From NCBI RefSeq assembly GCF_006717145.1, contig NZ_VFQF01000002.1:62001-126000 (forward strand): a stretch of 64,000 bases of DNA. The letters run 5' to 3'. The translations under genes were made by a program, and so were the position numbers. The notes beneath the pieces were generated by a model. The model made no database searches and was not told where the DNA came from. It worked only from the letters and a program-made list of their open reading frames with translations. This document shows, piece by piece, positions 40,539-48,666 of this stretch. Source of the DNA: Humibacillus xanthopallidus. GTDB taxonomy: Bacteria; Actinomycetota; Actinomycetes; Actinomycetales; Dermatophilaceae. The number at the start of each line of letters is the position of its first letter. Position 1 is the stretch's first letter.

Positions 40539-41638
40539 TCAGGGCGCCGCGGGGCCGCTGAGCTCGAGGCCGAGCCAGGCGGTGAGATCGCGCAGCTCGC
40601 GGTGGACCCCGGCCGTGATGGCCTTGGTGAAGCGGACGTCCTCGTGGATCGCGTTCACGACGAGGGTGCCGGCCTTGCGGTCGGCCTGGGCGTCGAGCTT
40701 CCCGACGAGCCGGTCGTGGTGGAGGATCGGCAGCGCGAAGTAGCCCCAGCGACGTTGGGCCTTGGGCTTGTACATCTCGAGGATGTACTCGAACCCCCAG
40801 AGCTGTTCGGCGCGCACGCGGTCGTGGATGAGCCGGTCGAACGGCGAGAGCAGCGCCGTGCGCCCCGAGAAGGTGCCCGGCACGTCGAGGTATGCCGGGT
40901 GGACCCGCCAGGTGCCCGGCACCCCCTCGACCTCGGCAGGCTCCCCGGCGTCGCCGGCGAACGGGGCCTCACCCGGCATGACGGTGCCGGTGGCGCGGGC
41001 GATGCCGAGGGCAGCGAGGCGTCGCTCGTTGCGGTGCGCGAGGGCCTCCTCGAGGTGAGCCTCGGCAGGTCGGGCGGATACACGCGCTCCGGCAGGTCGA
41101 AGTAGCGCTGGCGCCCCTTGCGTCCGGCGATGGCGGCCTCACCGCGGAGGACGAGCGCCTCGAGCATCTTGGTGATGTTGCGGTTGTTGGTCCATCCGGT
41201 CGACGGCCACGGGACGACGCTCGTGTCGGGGATGTCGCGCGACAGGAGCGGCCCGTCGGCCTCGAGCTTCGCGAGGATGTCGCGCCGGAAGGAGTCGTTG
41301 TCGGCGAGCCACCTCGCCATGAAGGGGTAGGGCTCGGACTCGCGCACCTCCGCGATGACGGCCGGCACGTCGTGCGGGCTGCGGATGTAGGCGACGGTCT
41401 CGACGAGGGTGCGGTCGCGCTCGATCGCAGCAGTGAGGTCAGCGGGGTCGTAGGTCTTGCCGAGCCGGCTCCACAACACGAGGTCGGCGCTCGGCGCGAT
41501 GGCAGCGGTCGGGTCGATCTGCAGGAAGGTCAGCCGCTCGACGGTCGCGACGAGGTCAGTCGGGCGCGGCCGGTCGAGCAGCTGCGCGTGCACCGCGATG
41601 CGGCGCGCGTCCAGGGCCGTGAGCTGGTGGACCACCAT
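40539..41638 (-). pseudogene. AlkX/AlkZ-like winged-helix glycosylase, frameshifted
   Basis: Two frames together make one member of the HTH_42/YcaQ family. The first (from ATG 41638) begins MVVHQLTALDARR and carries TFLQIDPTAAIAPSADLVLWSRLG with the QxD catalytic motif of AlkX-type DNA glycosylases. At about 41065-41072 homology passes to the next frame, which continues PAEAHLEEALAHRNERRLAALG and ends at 40539 with PFDRLIHDR and the conserved WGYFALPILHHDRLVGKLD. One base appears missing. Either the gene is inactive or the base was lost in sequencing. These enzymes remove alkylated or cross-linked bases. Confidence 0.8.
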
Positions 41639-42507
41639 GCCCGAGACGCTAGCCGAGCACGGGGACAGGGTGGCTGATGAGCGACCGCCCATCGCGGGCG
41701 ACGGCCCGTCCGCTGGGTCAGGCCCGGTCGCGACCTGACGCTGCCGCCCGGCCCCCGGCCCCCGTCCCCGAGCCCGAGACGGAGTCCGGGCACGAGCGCT
41801 GGGACGCGGGCGGCGTACGCGTCGTACTCGGCCCCGAAGGTGCGGCGGAGATCGCGCTCTTCGAACGTGATCCCGACGGCGACGTAGCCGGTGGCCGCGA
41901 TGGCGAAGAGCAGGTGCGGCGCGCTCATCAGCGGGGTGGCCCAGAAGGCGAGCACCAGACCGGTCATCAGCGGGTGGCGCACGATCGCGTGCAGCCCGCC
42001 GACCTGCAGCGCCGACGACGTGTCTGCGCCCGGTCCCGCAGGGGAGCCCCACCCGGCCTGCCGCAGCCCAATGAGGTCAAGGTGGTCGACGGCGAAGGTC
42101 GCCGCGACCGCGAGCACCCAACCCGCCGCGCACAGCAACCACAGGGCGTATGCCGCCACGCCCTCGACGTGCCAGACGAGCCCGTCCCACGGTTGCCACA
42201 GCGCCAGCAGGAGGGCGAGGCAGACGTTCGTGGCGAGCACGTAGGTGGTGCGCTCGAGCTCGGCCGGGACCCGACGCCGGAGCCAGGCCTTCACCGGGCG
42301 GCGGGCCATGACCGAGTGCTGGACGGCGAAGAGCAGCAGGAGCGCGAGGTCGACGGCGACGGCCCCGCCGGTGCTCGTGCGAGCCGGCCCGTCGACCGTG
42401 CGGGGGAGGAGCACCCCGGCGAGGAAGACCATCGTCCATGCGGTGATGGCGACGAAGCCGCACCAGGCGGCGGCGGAGACGGCGAGGAACACGATGCGTC
42501 GGGTCAT
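41530..42507 (-). CDS. mddA: Methanethiol S-methyltransferase, MddA-like
   Basis: 325 residues as read. Residues 1-245 match MddA throughout: FAVQHSVMARRPVKAWL, ERTTYVLATNV, WQPWDGLVWHVEG, FAVDHLDLIGLRQ, VRHPLMTGLVLAFWATPLMSAPHLLFAI and GITFEERDL. MddA is a membrane methyltransferase that turns methanethiol into dimethyl sulfide with SAM. The final 80 residues have no family similarity and read through the start of the AlkX-like gene by 109 bp. A TAG in the neighbouring frame at 41649-41651 would give a normal-length protein, so a second frameshift is likely. ATG 42507. Confidence 0.8.
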   Translation of the reverse strand: MTRRIVFLAVSAAAWCGFVAITAWTMVFLAGVLLPRTVDGPARTSTGGAVAVDLALLLLFAVQHSVMARRPVKAWLRRRVPAELERTTYVLATNVCLALLLALWQPWDGLVWHVEGVAAYALWLLCAAGWVLAVAATFAVDHLDLIGLRQAGWGSPAGPGADTSSALQVGGLHAIVRHPLMTGLVLAFWATPLMSAPHLLFAIAATGYVAVGITFEERDLRRTFGAEYDAYAARVPALVPGLRLGLGDGGRGPGGSVRSRPGLTQRTGRRPRWAVAHQPPCPRARLASRAWWSTSSRPWTRAASRCTRSCSTGRARLTSSRPSSG

Positions 42508-42561
42508 CCCCTCATGGTGTCCACGCACGATCCGCAGCACAGCCGTGGAACTACCGCACTT

Positions 42562-43560
42562 CTACGGGGTCCGGGCGACGTACCACGCGGCCACCTGCGC
42601 GCGTGAGCTGAAGCCGAGACGGAGCCGGATCCGCTCGAGGTGCGACTCGGCGGAGCGCTCGGTGATGCCCAGCCGGTCGGCGATCTGGCGGTTCGTCAGG
42701 CCCTCGGCGACCAGAGCCGCGACCTCCGCCTGGCGGGCCGTCAGCCCGGTCGGCACGGCCCGGCGCAGCGCCGGCAGGCCGAGGAAGCGCCGCACCTGCT
42801 CAACCACCGACTGCGCGTCGCCGATGGCGGGCAGGTGCGAGCGGCCCTCCAGCTCGACGAGCTCGGCGCCCGGGATTGCTTCTGCGAGAGCGCGACCCCC
42901 AGCGACGGGCGCCGCCCGGTCGCCACGCCGGTGCAGCACGAGGGTCGGCGCCCGCACCTGCCCGAGCAGTGGCGAGACGTCGAGCTCGTAGGCGAGCCGC
43001 AGCAGCGCGACAGCCGTCTCGGCCGAGGACGCGGCGCGCTGGTAGCGAGCGAGGGTCCGCCTCGTGCCGGCATCCGCATCGGGGGCGAAGACCTCGGTGA
43101 GCAGGTCGGACCCGAGACCCCAGTGCGTGGCCAGCAGGCCGAGCACGTGCTGCCGGCTGTCGTCGTCGCCGATGGCCGTCCCGACGGGCCAGCCGCCGTA
43201 GAGCACGAGCCGCGACACGGTGCCGGGCCGCTCGGCGGCCCACTGCGCGGCCGTCGCCGCGCCCAGCGACCAGCCGAGCAGGTCGAAGCGCTCGGCGCCG
43301 ACCGCCTGGGTGACGGCGGCGATCGTCGCGACCTCGAGGTCCATGGTGCGGGGGCCGTCGTAGGCGTCGGAGAGGCCACAGCCCGGGCGGTCGTAGCGCA
43401 CCAGCGTGCGCCCCGACGACAGCGCCTCGTGGAACATCCGCTCGGCCGGGATGGCCCACCCCATTTCGAGGTGGCTCAGCCATCCGGGCGCGACGACGAG
43501 GAGCGGACCGCTGCCCGTGACGGCATACGCGACCCTCGTCCCGTCCGTCAGGGACGCCAT
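42562..43560 (-). CDS. Alpha/beta hydrolase fused to LuxR HTH
   Basis: 332 residues. An alpha/beta hydrolase (1-255) has RYDRPGCGLSD, the nucleophile elbow LGWSLGAA, LVLHRRGDRAAP for the acid and GRSHLP for the His. A LuxR HTH follows (LTARQAEVAALVAEGLTNRQIADRLGITERSAESHLERIRLRLG). Such fusions are probably one-component regulators in which the hydrolase fold senses or cleaves a small ester-like ligand. ATG 43560; an upstream GTG would add seven residues. Confidence 0.88.
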   Translation of the reverse strand: MASLTDGTRVAYAVTGSGPLLVVAPGWLSHLEMGWAIPAERMFHEALSSGRTLVRYDRPGCGLSDAYDGPRTMDLEVATIAAVTQAVGAERFDLLGWSLGAATAAQWAAERPGTVSRLVLYGGWPVGTAIGDDDSRQHVLGLLATHWGLGSDLLTEVFAPDADAGTRRTLARYQRAASSAETAVALLRLAYELDVSPLLGQVRAPTLVLHRRGDRAAPVAGGRALAEAIPGAELVELEGRSHLPAIGDAQSVVEQVRRFLGLPALRRAVPTGLTARQAEVAALVAEGLTNRQIADRLGITERSAESHLERIRLRLGFSSRAQVAAWYVARTP

Positions 43561-43628
43561 CCCCAGGCGCTGCGCAGCCACGCTCTCCAGTGAACCGCAC
43601 GGCCGGGTCGGGTGGGTTGCGGGCGGCC

Positions 43629-44096
43629 TCAGCCGGCCGTGTTCGGCAGCCTCAGGCCGTCGCGCTCGTCGTCCCACGCGGCCGCGCTGATGCGCCACCC
43701 GCCGGTCGTGCGGACGAGCTGGATCGTCTTCATGCCGCGCCCGGTGAACGGCTCGCCGTCCTGCGCGCCTGCCTTGGCGTAGCTGCCGAACCAGTGCGCG
43801 ATGTCGCCGAAGACCTCGATGCGCCCCTCGACCGGCCACTCGCGGAAGTCGGTGAGCGACCCTCCCGTCAGCAGCGCCTCCCGCGGTGCGATGAACTCCT
43901 CGACCCCCATGACCGCCGGCTCCAGGCCGCACGTGCGCACGATGACGGCCTGCGGGAGCAGCAGCCCACGCAGCCGGTCCATCCGCTCCGCGCAGCCAGG
44001 CCCCGACGCGAACGCGCCGAAGAACGCCTTGACCATCCCCTCGATCGCCGCCTGGTCGGTCGTCTCGTCGGCAGTCCCGTCCGTGGTCACGGCCAC
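43629..44096 (-). CDS. SnoaL/DUF4440-like protein
   Basis: 155 residues: AAIEGMVKAFFGAFASG, LLLPQAVIVRTCG, FREWPVEGRIEVFGDIAHWFGSYAKAG and RGMKTIQLVRTTGGWRISAAAWDDER. This is the cone-shaped SnoaL-like (NTF2) fold of DUF4440-type proteins; activity unknown. GTG 44096. It precedes the hydrolase-LuxR gene on the same strand by 68 bp. Confidence 0.85.
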   Translation of the reverse strand: MAVTTDGTADETTDQAAIEGMVKAFFGAFASGPGCAERMDRLRGLLLPQAVIVRTCGLEPAVMGVEEFIAPREALLTGGSLTDFREWPVEGRIEVFGDIAHWFGSYAKAGAQDGEPFTGRGMKTIQLVRTTGGWRISAAAWDDERDGLRLPNTAG

Positions 44097-44192
44097 ACGC
44101 TAGCCGCGGCACCTGCTCGACGTCGTATGCCGTGTGCCCGGGTCAGGCGCACAGGGCACTGTCACGCTGAGCCGGAGAAATCTCGAGACGCG

Positions 44193-44221
44193 TGTCGAAG
44201 ACCTTCACCGTCGGTCGACGT
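44193..44221 (+). promoter_or_regulatory. Putative ECF42 promoter, copy 2
   Basis: TGTCGA (44193-44198) and CGACGT (44216-44221) with a 17-bp spacer, CGACGT beginning 49 bp before the DGPF gene at 44265. Element and spacing are identical to those before the other DGPF gene at 23704-23732. Confidence 0.65.
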
Positions 44222-44264
44222 ACGGGTACGAAGGACACCACAGCAACCAGGAGGAGTGATCGAC

Positions 44265-44639
44265 ATGCCGCGTTTCATGGGTTTCGTGAGGATGCAAGAG
44301 GGGATCGGCACCCCGCCGCAGTCGCTCTTCGACGCGATGGACGTCTACATCGGTGAGCGTGCCGCAGCAGGGGTCTTCGTTGACGGGGGCGGTCTCTACG
44401 GGACGGAGGACGCCGTGAACTTCGTCGTCAGCGGGGGCGAGGTCACCCAGCACGACGGGCCGTTCGCCGAGTCCAAGGAGGTCATCGGAGGCTGGTCGCT
44501 CCTGCAGTACGACTCCCTCGAGGACGCTGTCGCCGACCAGCGGAAGTTCGCCGAGCTGCATGCCGAGCACTGGCCCGAGGTCACCGTGATCTCGACGCTG
44601 CGCCAGATCTCGGACGGTCCCGAGGCGCCCGGCGACTGA
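44265..44639 (+). CDS. DGPF-domain (YCII-related) protein
   Basis: 124 residues with the ferredoxin-like YCII fold: MPRFMGFVRMQEG, a helix (QSLFDAMDVYIGERAAAG), then VSGGEVTQHDGPFAESKEVIGGWSLLQYDSLEDAVA. HDGPFAESKE is the exact DGPF motif. ATG 44265 has a strong AGGAGG site. It is not next to a sigma gene, but shares its promoter element with the DGPF gene at 23778, so both probably belong to the regulon of the ECF42 factor at 27754. Confidence 0.9.
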   Translation: MPRFMGFVRMQEGIGTPPQSLFDAMDVYIGERAAAGVFVDGGGLYGTEDAVNFVVSGGEVTQHDGPFAESKEVIGGWSLLQYDSLEDAVADQRKFAELHAEHWPEVTVISTLRQISDGPEAPGD

Positions 44640-44686
44640 GGGCGAGCCACGACCTGGCAGGCCGAGACGGTCTGCCGGGTCGGCCG

Positions 44687-45829
44687 TCAGCCGAACCGGG
44701 CGCTCGCTGCCCGCCGGACGATGAGCGCCGTGTGCAGCCGTGCGCGACCACGGCCGGTGGTCACGTCGAAGCCGAGATGCGTCGGCAGGTCGGCGAGCCG
44801 GGCCTGCAGCGTCGAGTGGTGCAGGCCGGCAGCGCGAGCCACAGCCCGCACGCTCTCGGCGTCGGCGAGCGACTCCAGCGCCTCGACCGACCAGCCGTGC
44901 TCGACGGCCCGCTCGACACCCGCCACGTCGGCCGGTGGGGACGACGCGTGGTCGGCGGCCTCGACGGCCTGCGCCAGCAGACCGAGGTCCGCCACGCGCA
45001 CCCACGGCTCACGGCCCGTGGTCACGCGCAGCGCGAGCAGGGCCTCCGACCATGACCGGGGCAGGTGGTCGACCGTGACCGTCGAGCCGACCCCGACCCG
45101 CGTCGTCGGCGCGCCGCCTGACGCGGGCTCTCCGGCCGTACCTCCGGCCACATCTCTGGGCCCGGCCTCGCCGCGCACCAGGCTTGCCGTCACGAGGCCG
45201 TATGGCGTCGCCATCCGCGCCGAGGCCAGCGCGGCCCGCGGGGTGGTGGGTGTCGATGCGCCGCCCGTGGCGACGACGGTGAGCAGGGTGCGCGGCTCGA
45301 GCCCGAGACGCGCCGCGGCCCGGTCGCGGTCGGTGGGAGCCGAGCCCGTGTCGAGGAGCACCTCGAGCGACTGCCGCGCGACGGCGTCACCGGCCGTGCT
45401 CGCGCCGCTGACCATGACCGAGTGCGCGAGACGCTCGAGGACCATCGCGTCGTTGGCGTGGGCCGCCGCGGTGCGCTCGAGCCAGACGACGACACCGTCA
45501 CCGCACTCGCGCTGGGGCCAACCGGGCGAATCGCCAGACGTGGCAGGGCCGCTCGGTTCTCCTGGGTATCCCGCGTCCGGCAGCCGAGCGCCCGACGGGT
45601 CGATGCGGAGCGTCCTGCCGCCGCGCCGCAGCCCGGCGACGGCGCCCGACAGCAGCGCCGCCCCGCGGACCATCGTCTCGACTCCGACACGGCCCTCGAC
45701 GAGGTGGTCGAAGTACGTGATGACCTTCAGCGTCTCGCTGGCTTCCGGGTCGAGGGAGGTCAGCCGACCGACGAGCTCCTGCACCTGGCGTCCTCGGGGG
45801 TGGGGGGTCGTCCCATCGTAGGCGCGCAC
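44687..45829 (-). CDS. PucR/CdaR-type HTH regulator
   Basis: 380 residues. The C-terminal 60 residues are a PucR-type HTH (VEALESLADAESVRAVARAAGLHHSTLQARLADL, then DVTTGRGRARLHTALIVRR). The middle (155-300) resembles the GGDEF-derived domain of CdaR regulators (LLTVVATGG, STVTVDHLPRSWSEALLALRVT), and the N-terminus (15-75) is a small sensory region. PucR-type proteins regulate catabolic genes. GTG 45829; it is transcribed away from the DGPF gene and in the same direction as the esterase upstream. Confidence 0.85.
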   Translation of the reverse strand: MRAYDGTTPHPRGRQVQELVGRLTSLDPEASETLKVITYFDHLVEGRVGVETMVRGAALLSGAVAGLRRGGRTLRIDPSGARLPDAGYPGEPSGPATSGDSPGWPQRECGDGVVVWLERTAAAHANDAMVLERLAHSVMVSGASTAGDAVARQSLEVLLDTGSAPTDRDRAAARLGLEPRTLLTVVATGGASTPTTPRAALASARMATPYGLVTASLVRGEAGPRDVAGGTAGEPASGGAPTTRVGVGSTVTVDHLPRSWSEALLALRVTTGREPWVRVADLGLLAQAVEAADHASSPPADVAGVERAVEHGWSVEALESLADAESVRAVARAAGLHHSTLQARLADLPTHLGFDVTTGRGRARLHTALIVRRAASARFG

Positions 45830-45890
45830 GCGTTTCGGTGGGCCCCGAGAAGGTCAGCGACCCACGGAGCCCGCCGGACGGCATACGTGA

Positions 45891-46877
45891 TCAGGCGTCG
45901 CCCGCCACGTGCCCGAGGATGCGGTCGAGCCAGCTCTGCTGGGCCTCCACGGAGATGCGCGCGAGGGTGGCGGCGCCACCCATCATCTGGAAGCCGTGGA
46001 AGCCGCCGGGCCACACGTGCAGCTCGGCGACGCCGCCGTCGGCCCAGATCTGTGTCGCGTAGGCGACGTCCTCGTCGCGGAAGACCTCGGCGGAGCCCAC
46101 GTCGATGAAGGCCGGCGGCAGGCCCGACAGGTCGGTGGCGCGAGACGGAGAGGCGTAGATCGACACGTCGTCCGTGCCGCGCCGGTCTCCGAGGTAGGCG
46201 TCCCAGCCGGTGTCGTTGGAGCCGCGGTCCCAGATGCCCATGCCGACGTACTGGTGCGAGCTGACGGTGACGTTGCGGTCGTCGATCATCGGGCACATGA
46301 GCAGCTGGCCGATGAGAGCCGGCCCGCCGCGGTCGCGGCAGAGCAGGGCGACCCCGGCCGACAGCCCACCACCCGCGCTGCCACCGGCGACGACGACGCG
46401 GCCGGCGTCGAAGCCGAGGGTGTCGCCCTGGGTGACGAACCACTGGAGCGCCGCGTAGCAGTCCTCGAGCGGCACGGGGTCGGGGTGCTCGGGCGCGAGG
46501 CGGTACTCGACGCTGGCGACGACGGCGTCGTAGCGCTCGACCCACTCGACGCACGCGTCGGCGCCGGTGAAGCGGTCGCCGATGATCATGCCGCCGCCGT
46601 GGATGTGGAAGATCGCCGGGCCACCCGCGGTGTGGTCGGTGCGGCGGAAGACCGACACGACGATCTCGGCGTCCTCGTAGCCCGGCACGGTGAACTCGTC
46701 GTGCGTGACCGCCCGGCCCTCGAGGACCTGCTCGAGGGGGACGGCGAGCGGGGCCTCCCGCATGAGCGGGATCATCTCGGGCGTCAGCGTCGGGGGCAGC
46801 TGCTCGCCGATGACGGAGAGGACGGCGGCGAGCTCGGGGTCGTAGGGCGGGCGGCGAAGCGTGTCGGACGTCGTCAC
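45891..46877 (-). CDS. HSL-family alpha/beta hydrolase (carboxylesterase)
   Basis: 328 residues. AIFHIHGGGMIIGD is the HGGG oxyanion motif of the hormone-sensitive lipase family, VEYRLAPEHPDPVPLEDCYAALQW follows, VVVAGGSAGGGLSAG has the nucleophile Ser, FIDVGSAEVFRDED the Asp and GGFHGF the His. It should hydrolyse short or medium esters in the cytoplasm. GTG 46877 is supported by an AGGAGG site; open frames upstream are not. It is divergent from an F420-type oxidoreductase gene. Confidence 0.9.
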   Translation of the reverse strand: MTTSDTLRRPPYDPELAAVLSVIGEQLPPTLTPEMIPLMREAPLAVPLEQVLEGRAVTHDEFTVPGYEDAEIVVSVFRRTDHTAGGPAIFHIHGGGMIIGDRFTGADACVEWVERYDAVVASVEYRLAPEHPDPVPLEDCYAALQWFVTQGDTLGFDAGRVVVAGGSAGGGLSAGVALLCRDRGGPALIGQLLMCPMIDDRNVTVSSHQYVGMGIWDRGSNDTGWDAYLGDRRGTDDVSIYASPSRATDLSGLPPAFIDVGSAEVFRDEDVAYATQIWADGGVAELHVWPGGFHGFQMMGGAATLARISVEAQQSWLDRILGHVAGDA

Positions 46878-47034
46878 GGGGTCCTCCTGGGTCAGGGCCA
46901 CCTCGTCGTGGCCTGCAGCCATGATCGTCCGCCGGCTGGGCCCGCTCCACCGCCGCGACGACGCGAAGTGGCCGGCGGGACCCGCCGCGTGGCCAGTCTG
47001 GTGCCCCGCGGTGGACGGCTGACACAGTGGGCGG

Positions 47035-47976
47035 ATGGCTGGTGAGGCGCCGCTGCTCGGCTTCGGTCTGCCCGTCTCGGGGGCGTGGGCGACCCCCGAG
47101 ACGATGCGTCGCGTCGCCCGCCGCGCCGAGGAGCTCGGGTATGCGTCGCTCTGGACCTTCCAGCGCGTCCTCTGGCCCGCCGACGGCAGTCTCGGACCCG
47201 CGCACCGCTCGGTGCTCGACCCCGTCGTCGCGCTCGCGCACGTCGCCGGGCACACCGAGCGCATCGGGCTCGGCACCGCGACGATCTGCGCGCCGTTCAC
47301 CGCACCGGCCCTGCTCGCCAAGACGATGGCCTCGCTCGACGTCGTCACGGGTGGTCGCCTGACGGTGGGGCTCGGCATCGGCTGGCTGCCGCAGGAGTAT
47401 GCCGCCGCGGGCGTCCCGCTCGAACGGCGCGGTGCGCGGATGGAGGAGTACCTCCGCTGCCTGCACGCGCTCTGGACGCAGGACCCCGTCGAGTTCGCGG
47501 GGGAGTTCTACACCGTGCCGCGCTCGCACCTCGGGCCGCTGCCGGTGCAGCAGCCGCACCCTCCCGTGCTGCTCGGTGGGACGGCCGACGCGGCGCTGCG
47601 TCGGGCAGGTCGTCTGGCGCAGGGCTGGATCGGGTCGAGCTCGCACGACCTCGCCGGGATCGGCCGCGACATCGAGACGGTGCGCGACGGAGCGCGGTCG
47701 GTCGGGCGCGACCCGTCGGCCCTGCGCTTCCTCGTGCGGGTCGTCGTCGACCTGCGGGACGTCGCTGCGGGGCCGGGGCGCCGGCCCTTCCAAGGCAGCT
47801 CCGGTCAGGTGCGTGACGACCTGCGCGCGCTGGCGGCGCAGGGCGTCACAGAGGTCTTCGTCGACCTCAACCTCTCACCGCGGGTCGTCGGGGCGGGCGT
47901 CGACGTGGCCGAGGCCACGGCCTACGCAGACCGGGTGCTGGACGAGCTCGCCCCAGTGGCAGGCGAATCCGTGTAG
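47035..47976 (+). CDS. LLM-class F420-dependent oxidoreductase
   Basis: 313 residues of luciferase-like TIM barrel: PLLGFGLPVSGAWATPETMRRVARRAEELGYASLWTFQR, ERIGLGTATICAPFTAPALLAKTMASLDVVTGGRLTVGLGIGWLPQEY and HPPVLLGGTADAALRRAGRLAQGW. The SLDVVTGGR and GxGWLPQE segments are typical of actinobacterial F420-dependent members. Substrate unknown; neighbours suggest lipid or terpenoid breakdown. ATG 47035. Confidence 0.88.
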   Translation: MAGEAPLLGFGLPVSGAWATPETMRRVARRAEELGYASLWTFQRVLWPADGSLGPAHRSVLDPVVALAHVAGHTERIGLGTATICAPFTAPALLAKTMASLDVVTGGRLTVGLGIGWLPQEYAAAGVPLERRGARMEEYLRCLHALWTQDPVEFAGEFYTVPRSHLGPLPVQQPHPPVLLGGTADAALRRAGRLAQGWIGSSSHDLAGIGRDIETVRDGARSVGRDPSALRFLVRVVVDLRDVAAGPGRRPFQGSSGQVRDDLRALAAQGVTEVFVDLNLSPRVVGAGVDVAEATAYADRVLDELAPVAGESV

Positions 47977-48039
47977 CGCGGGTGTGGCGCTGGTGCAGCG
48001 CTGGTGCAGCGCTGGTGTAACGACGGGGCGATCGGCGGT

Positions 48040-48462
48040 CTAGCTCGCGGCCCACCCGGTGACCTCGACGACGCGCAGCACGTGGACGCGGTCGAAGGGC
48101 CGGTCGCGATACTGCGCGTAACGCTCCTCCAGCAGTGCGCCGAGCCCCTCCTCCAGCTCGGCGCCCGGATCGGGCTCCCACTGCAGCGAGGCCCGCACCC
48201 ACCACAGCCGCGACCAGTCGTCGCGGTCCCACTGCTCGACGAGCAGCGTTGCGCGCGAGTCGGACTCGAGGTTGCGCTCGCGCTGGAGCCGGCTCGACGA
48301 CTTCGGCTTGACGCGGTCGACGGGGATGCCGACGAAGCCGTCGCCGTCGATGGCGAAGACGCACGGCACGGCGTCGACCCCGCGCGTGGCGTGCACGGTG
48401 CAGAGGATGCCGTGGTCGGCGGCGACGAGGCGGGCCATCGCCGCGTCGGGGGCGAGCCTCAT
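48040..48462 (-). CDS. PPOX-class F420-dependent protein (Rv0121-like)
   Basis: 140 residues, a split beta-barrel FMN/F420-binding fold: RLVAADHGILCTVHATRGVDAVPCVFAIDGDGFVGIPVD, RVKPKSSSRLQRERNLESDSRATLLVEQWD and WSRLWWVRASLQWEP. The VKPK...RLQRERNLE segment matches the TIGR03668 group named from Rv0121 of M. tuberculosis. It may reduce a substrate with F420H2. I chose ATG 48462; the 37 codons upstream have no family similarity. A short 13-bp tandem repeat, GCTGGTGCAGC, lies just past its stop. Confidence 0.85.
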   Translation of the reverse strand: MRLAPDAAMARLVAADHGILCTVHATRGVDAVPCVFAIDGDGFVGIPVDRVKPKSSSRLQRERNLESDSRATLLVEQWDRDDWSRLWWVRASLQWEPDPGAELEEGLGALLEERYAQYRDRPFDRVHVLRVVEVTGWAAS

Positions 48463-48666
48463 CGTCGGACCACGCGGGGTCGGGAGGTGGCTGCCATGTG
48501 GTCCTCGATCGTGCCGGGGGTGACCCCACCCAGCGTAGGCGGCCACCCGGGGCGCGGACGTCGCTCGCGGCATACCGGATGGGGTGGCGTCGACCTACGA
48601 TGAGCACGTCCCGCGGTGCTCACGTGGCCGCGGCCTCGCCGTCAGCGTCGACGCTTGGGAGGTCTC

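Noticed and set aside
45760-47793. 677-codon minus-strand open frame across the esterase and F420-type oxidoreductase genes
   Set aside because: It is antisense or out of frame to two well-supported genes and consists of Arg/Pro/Gly-rich shadow sequence.
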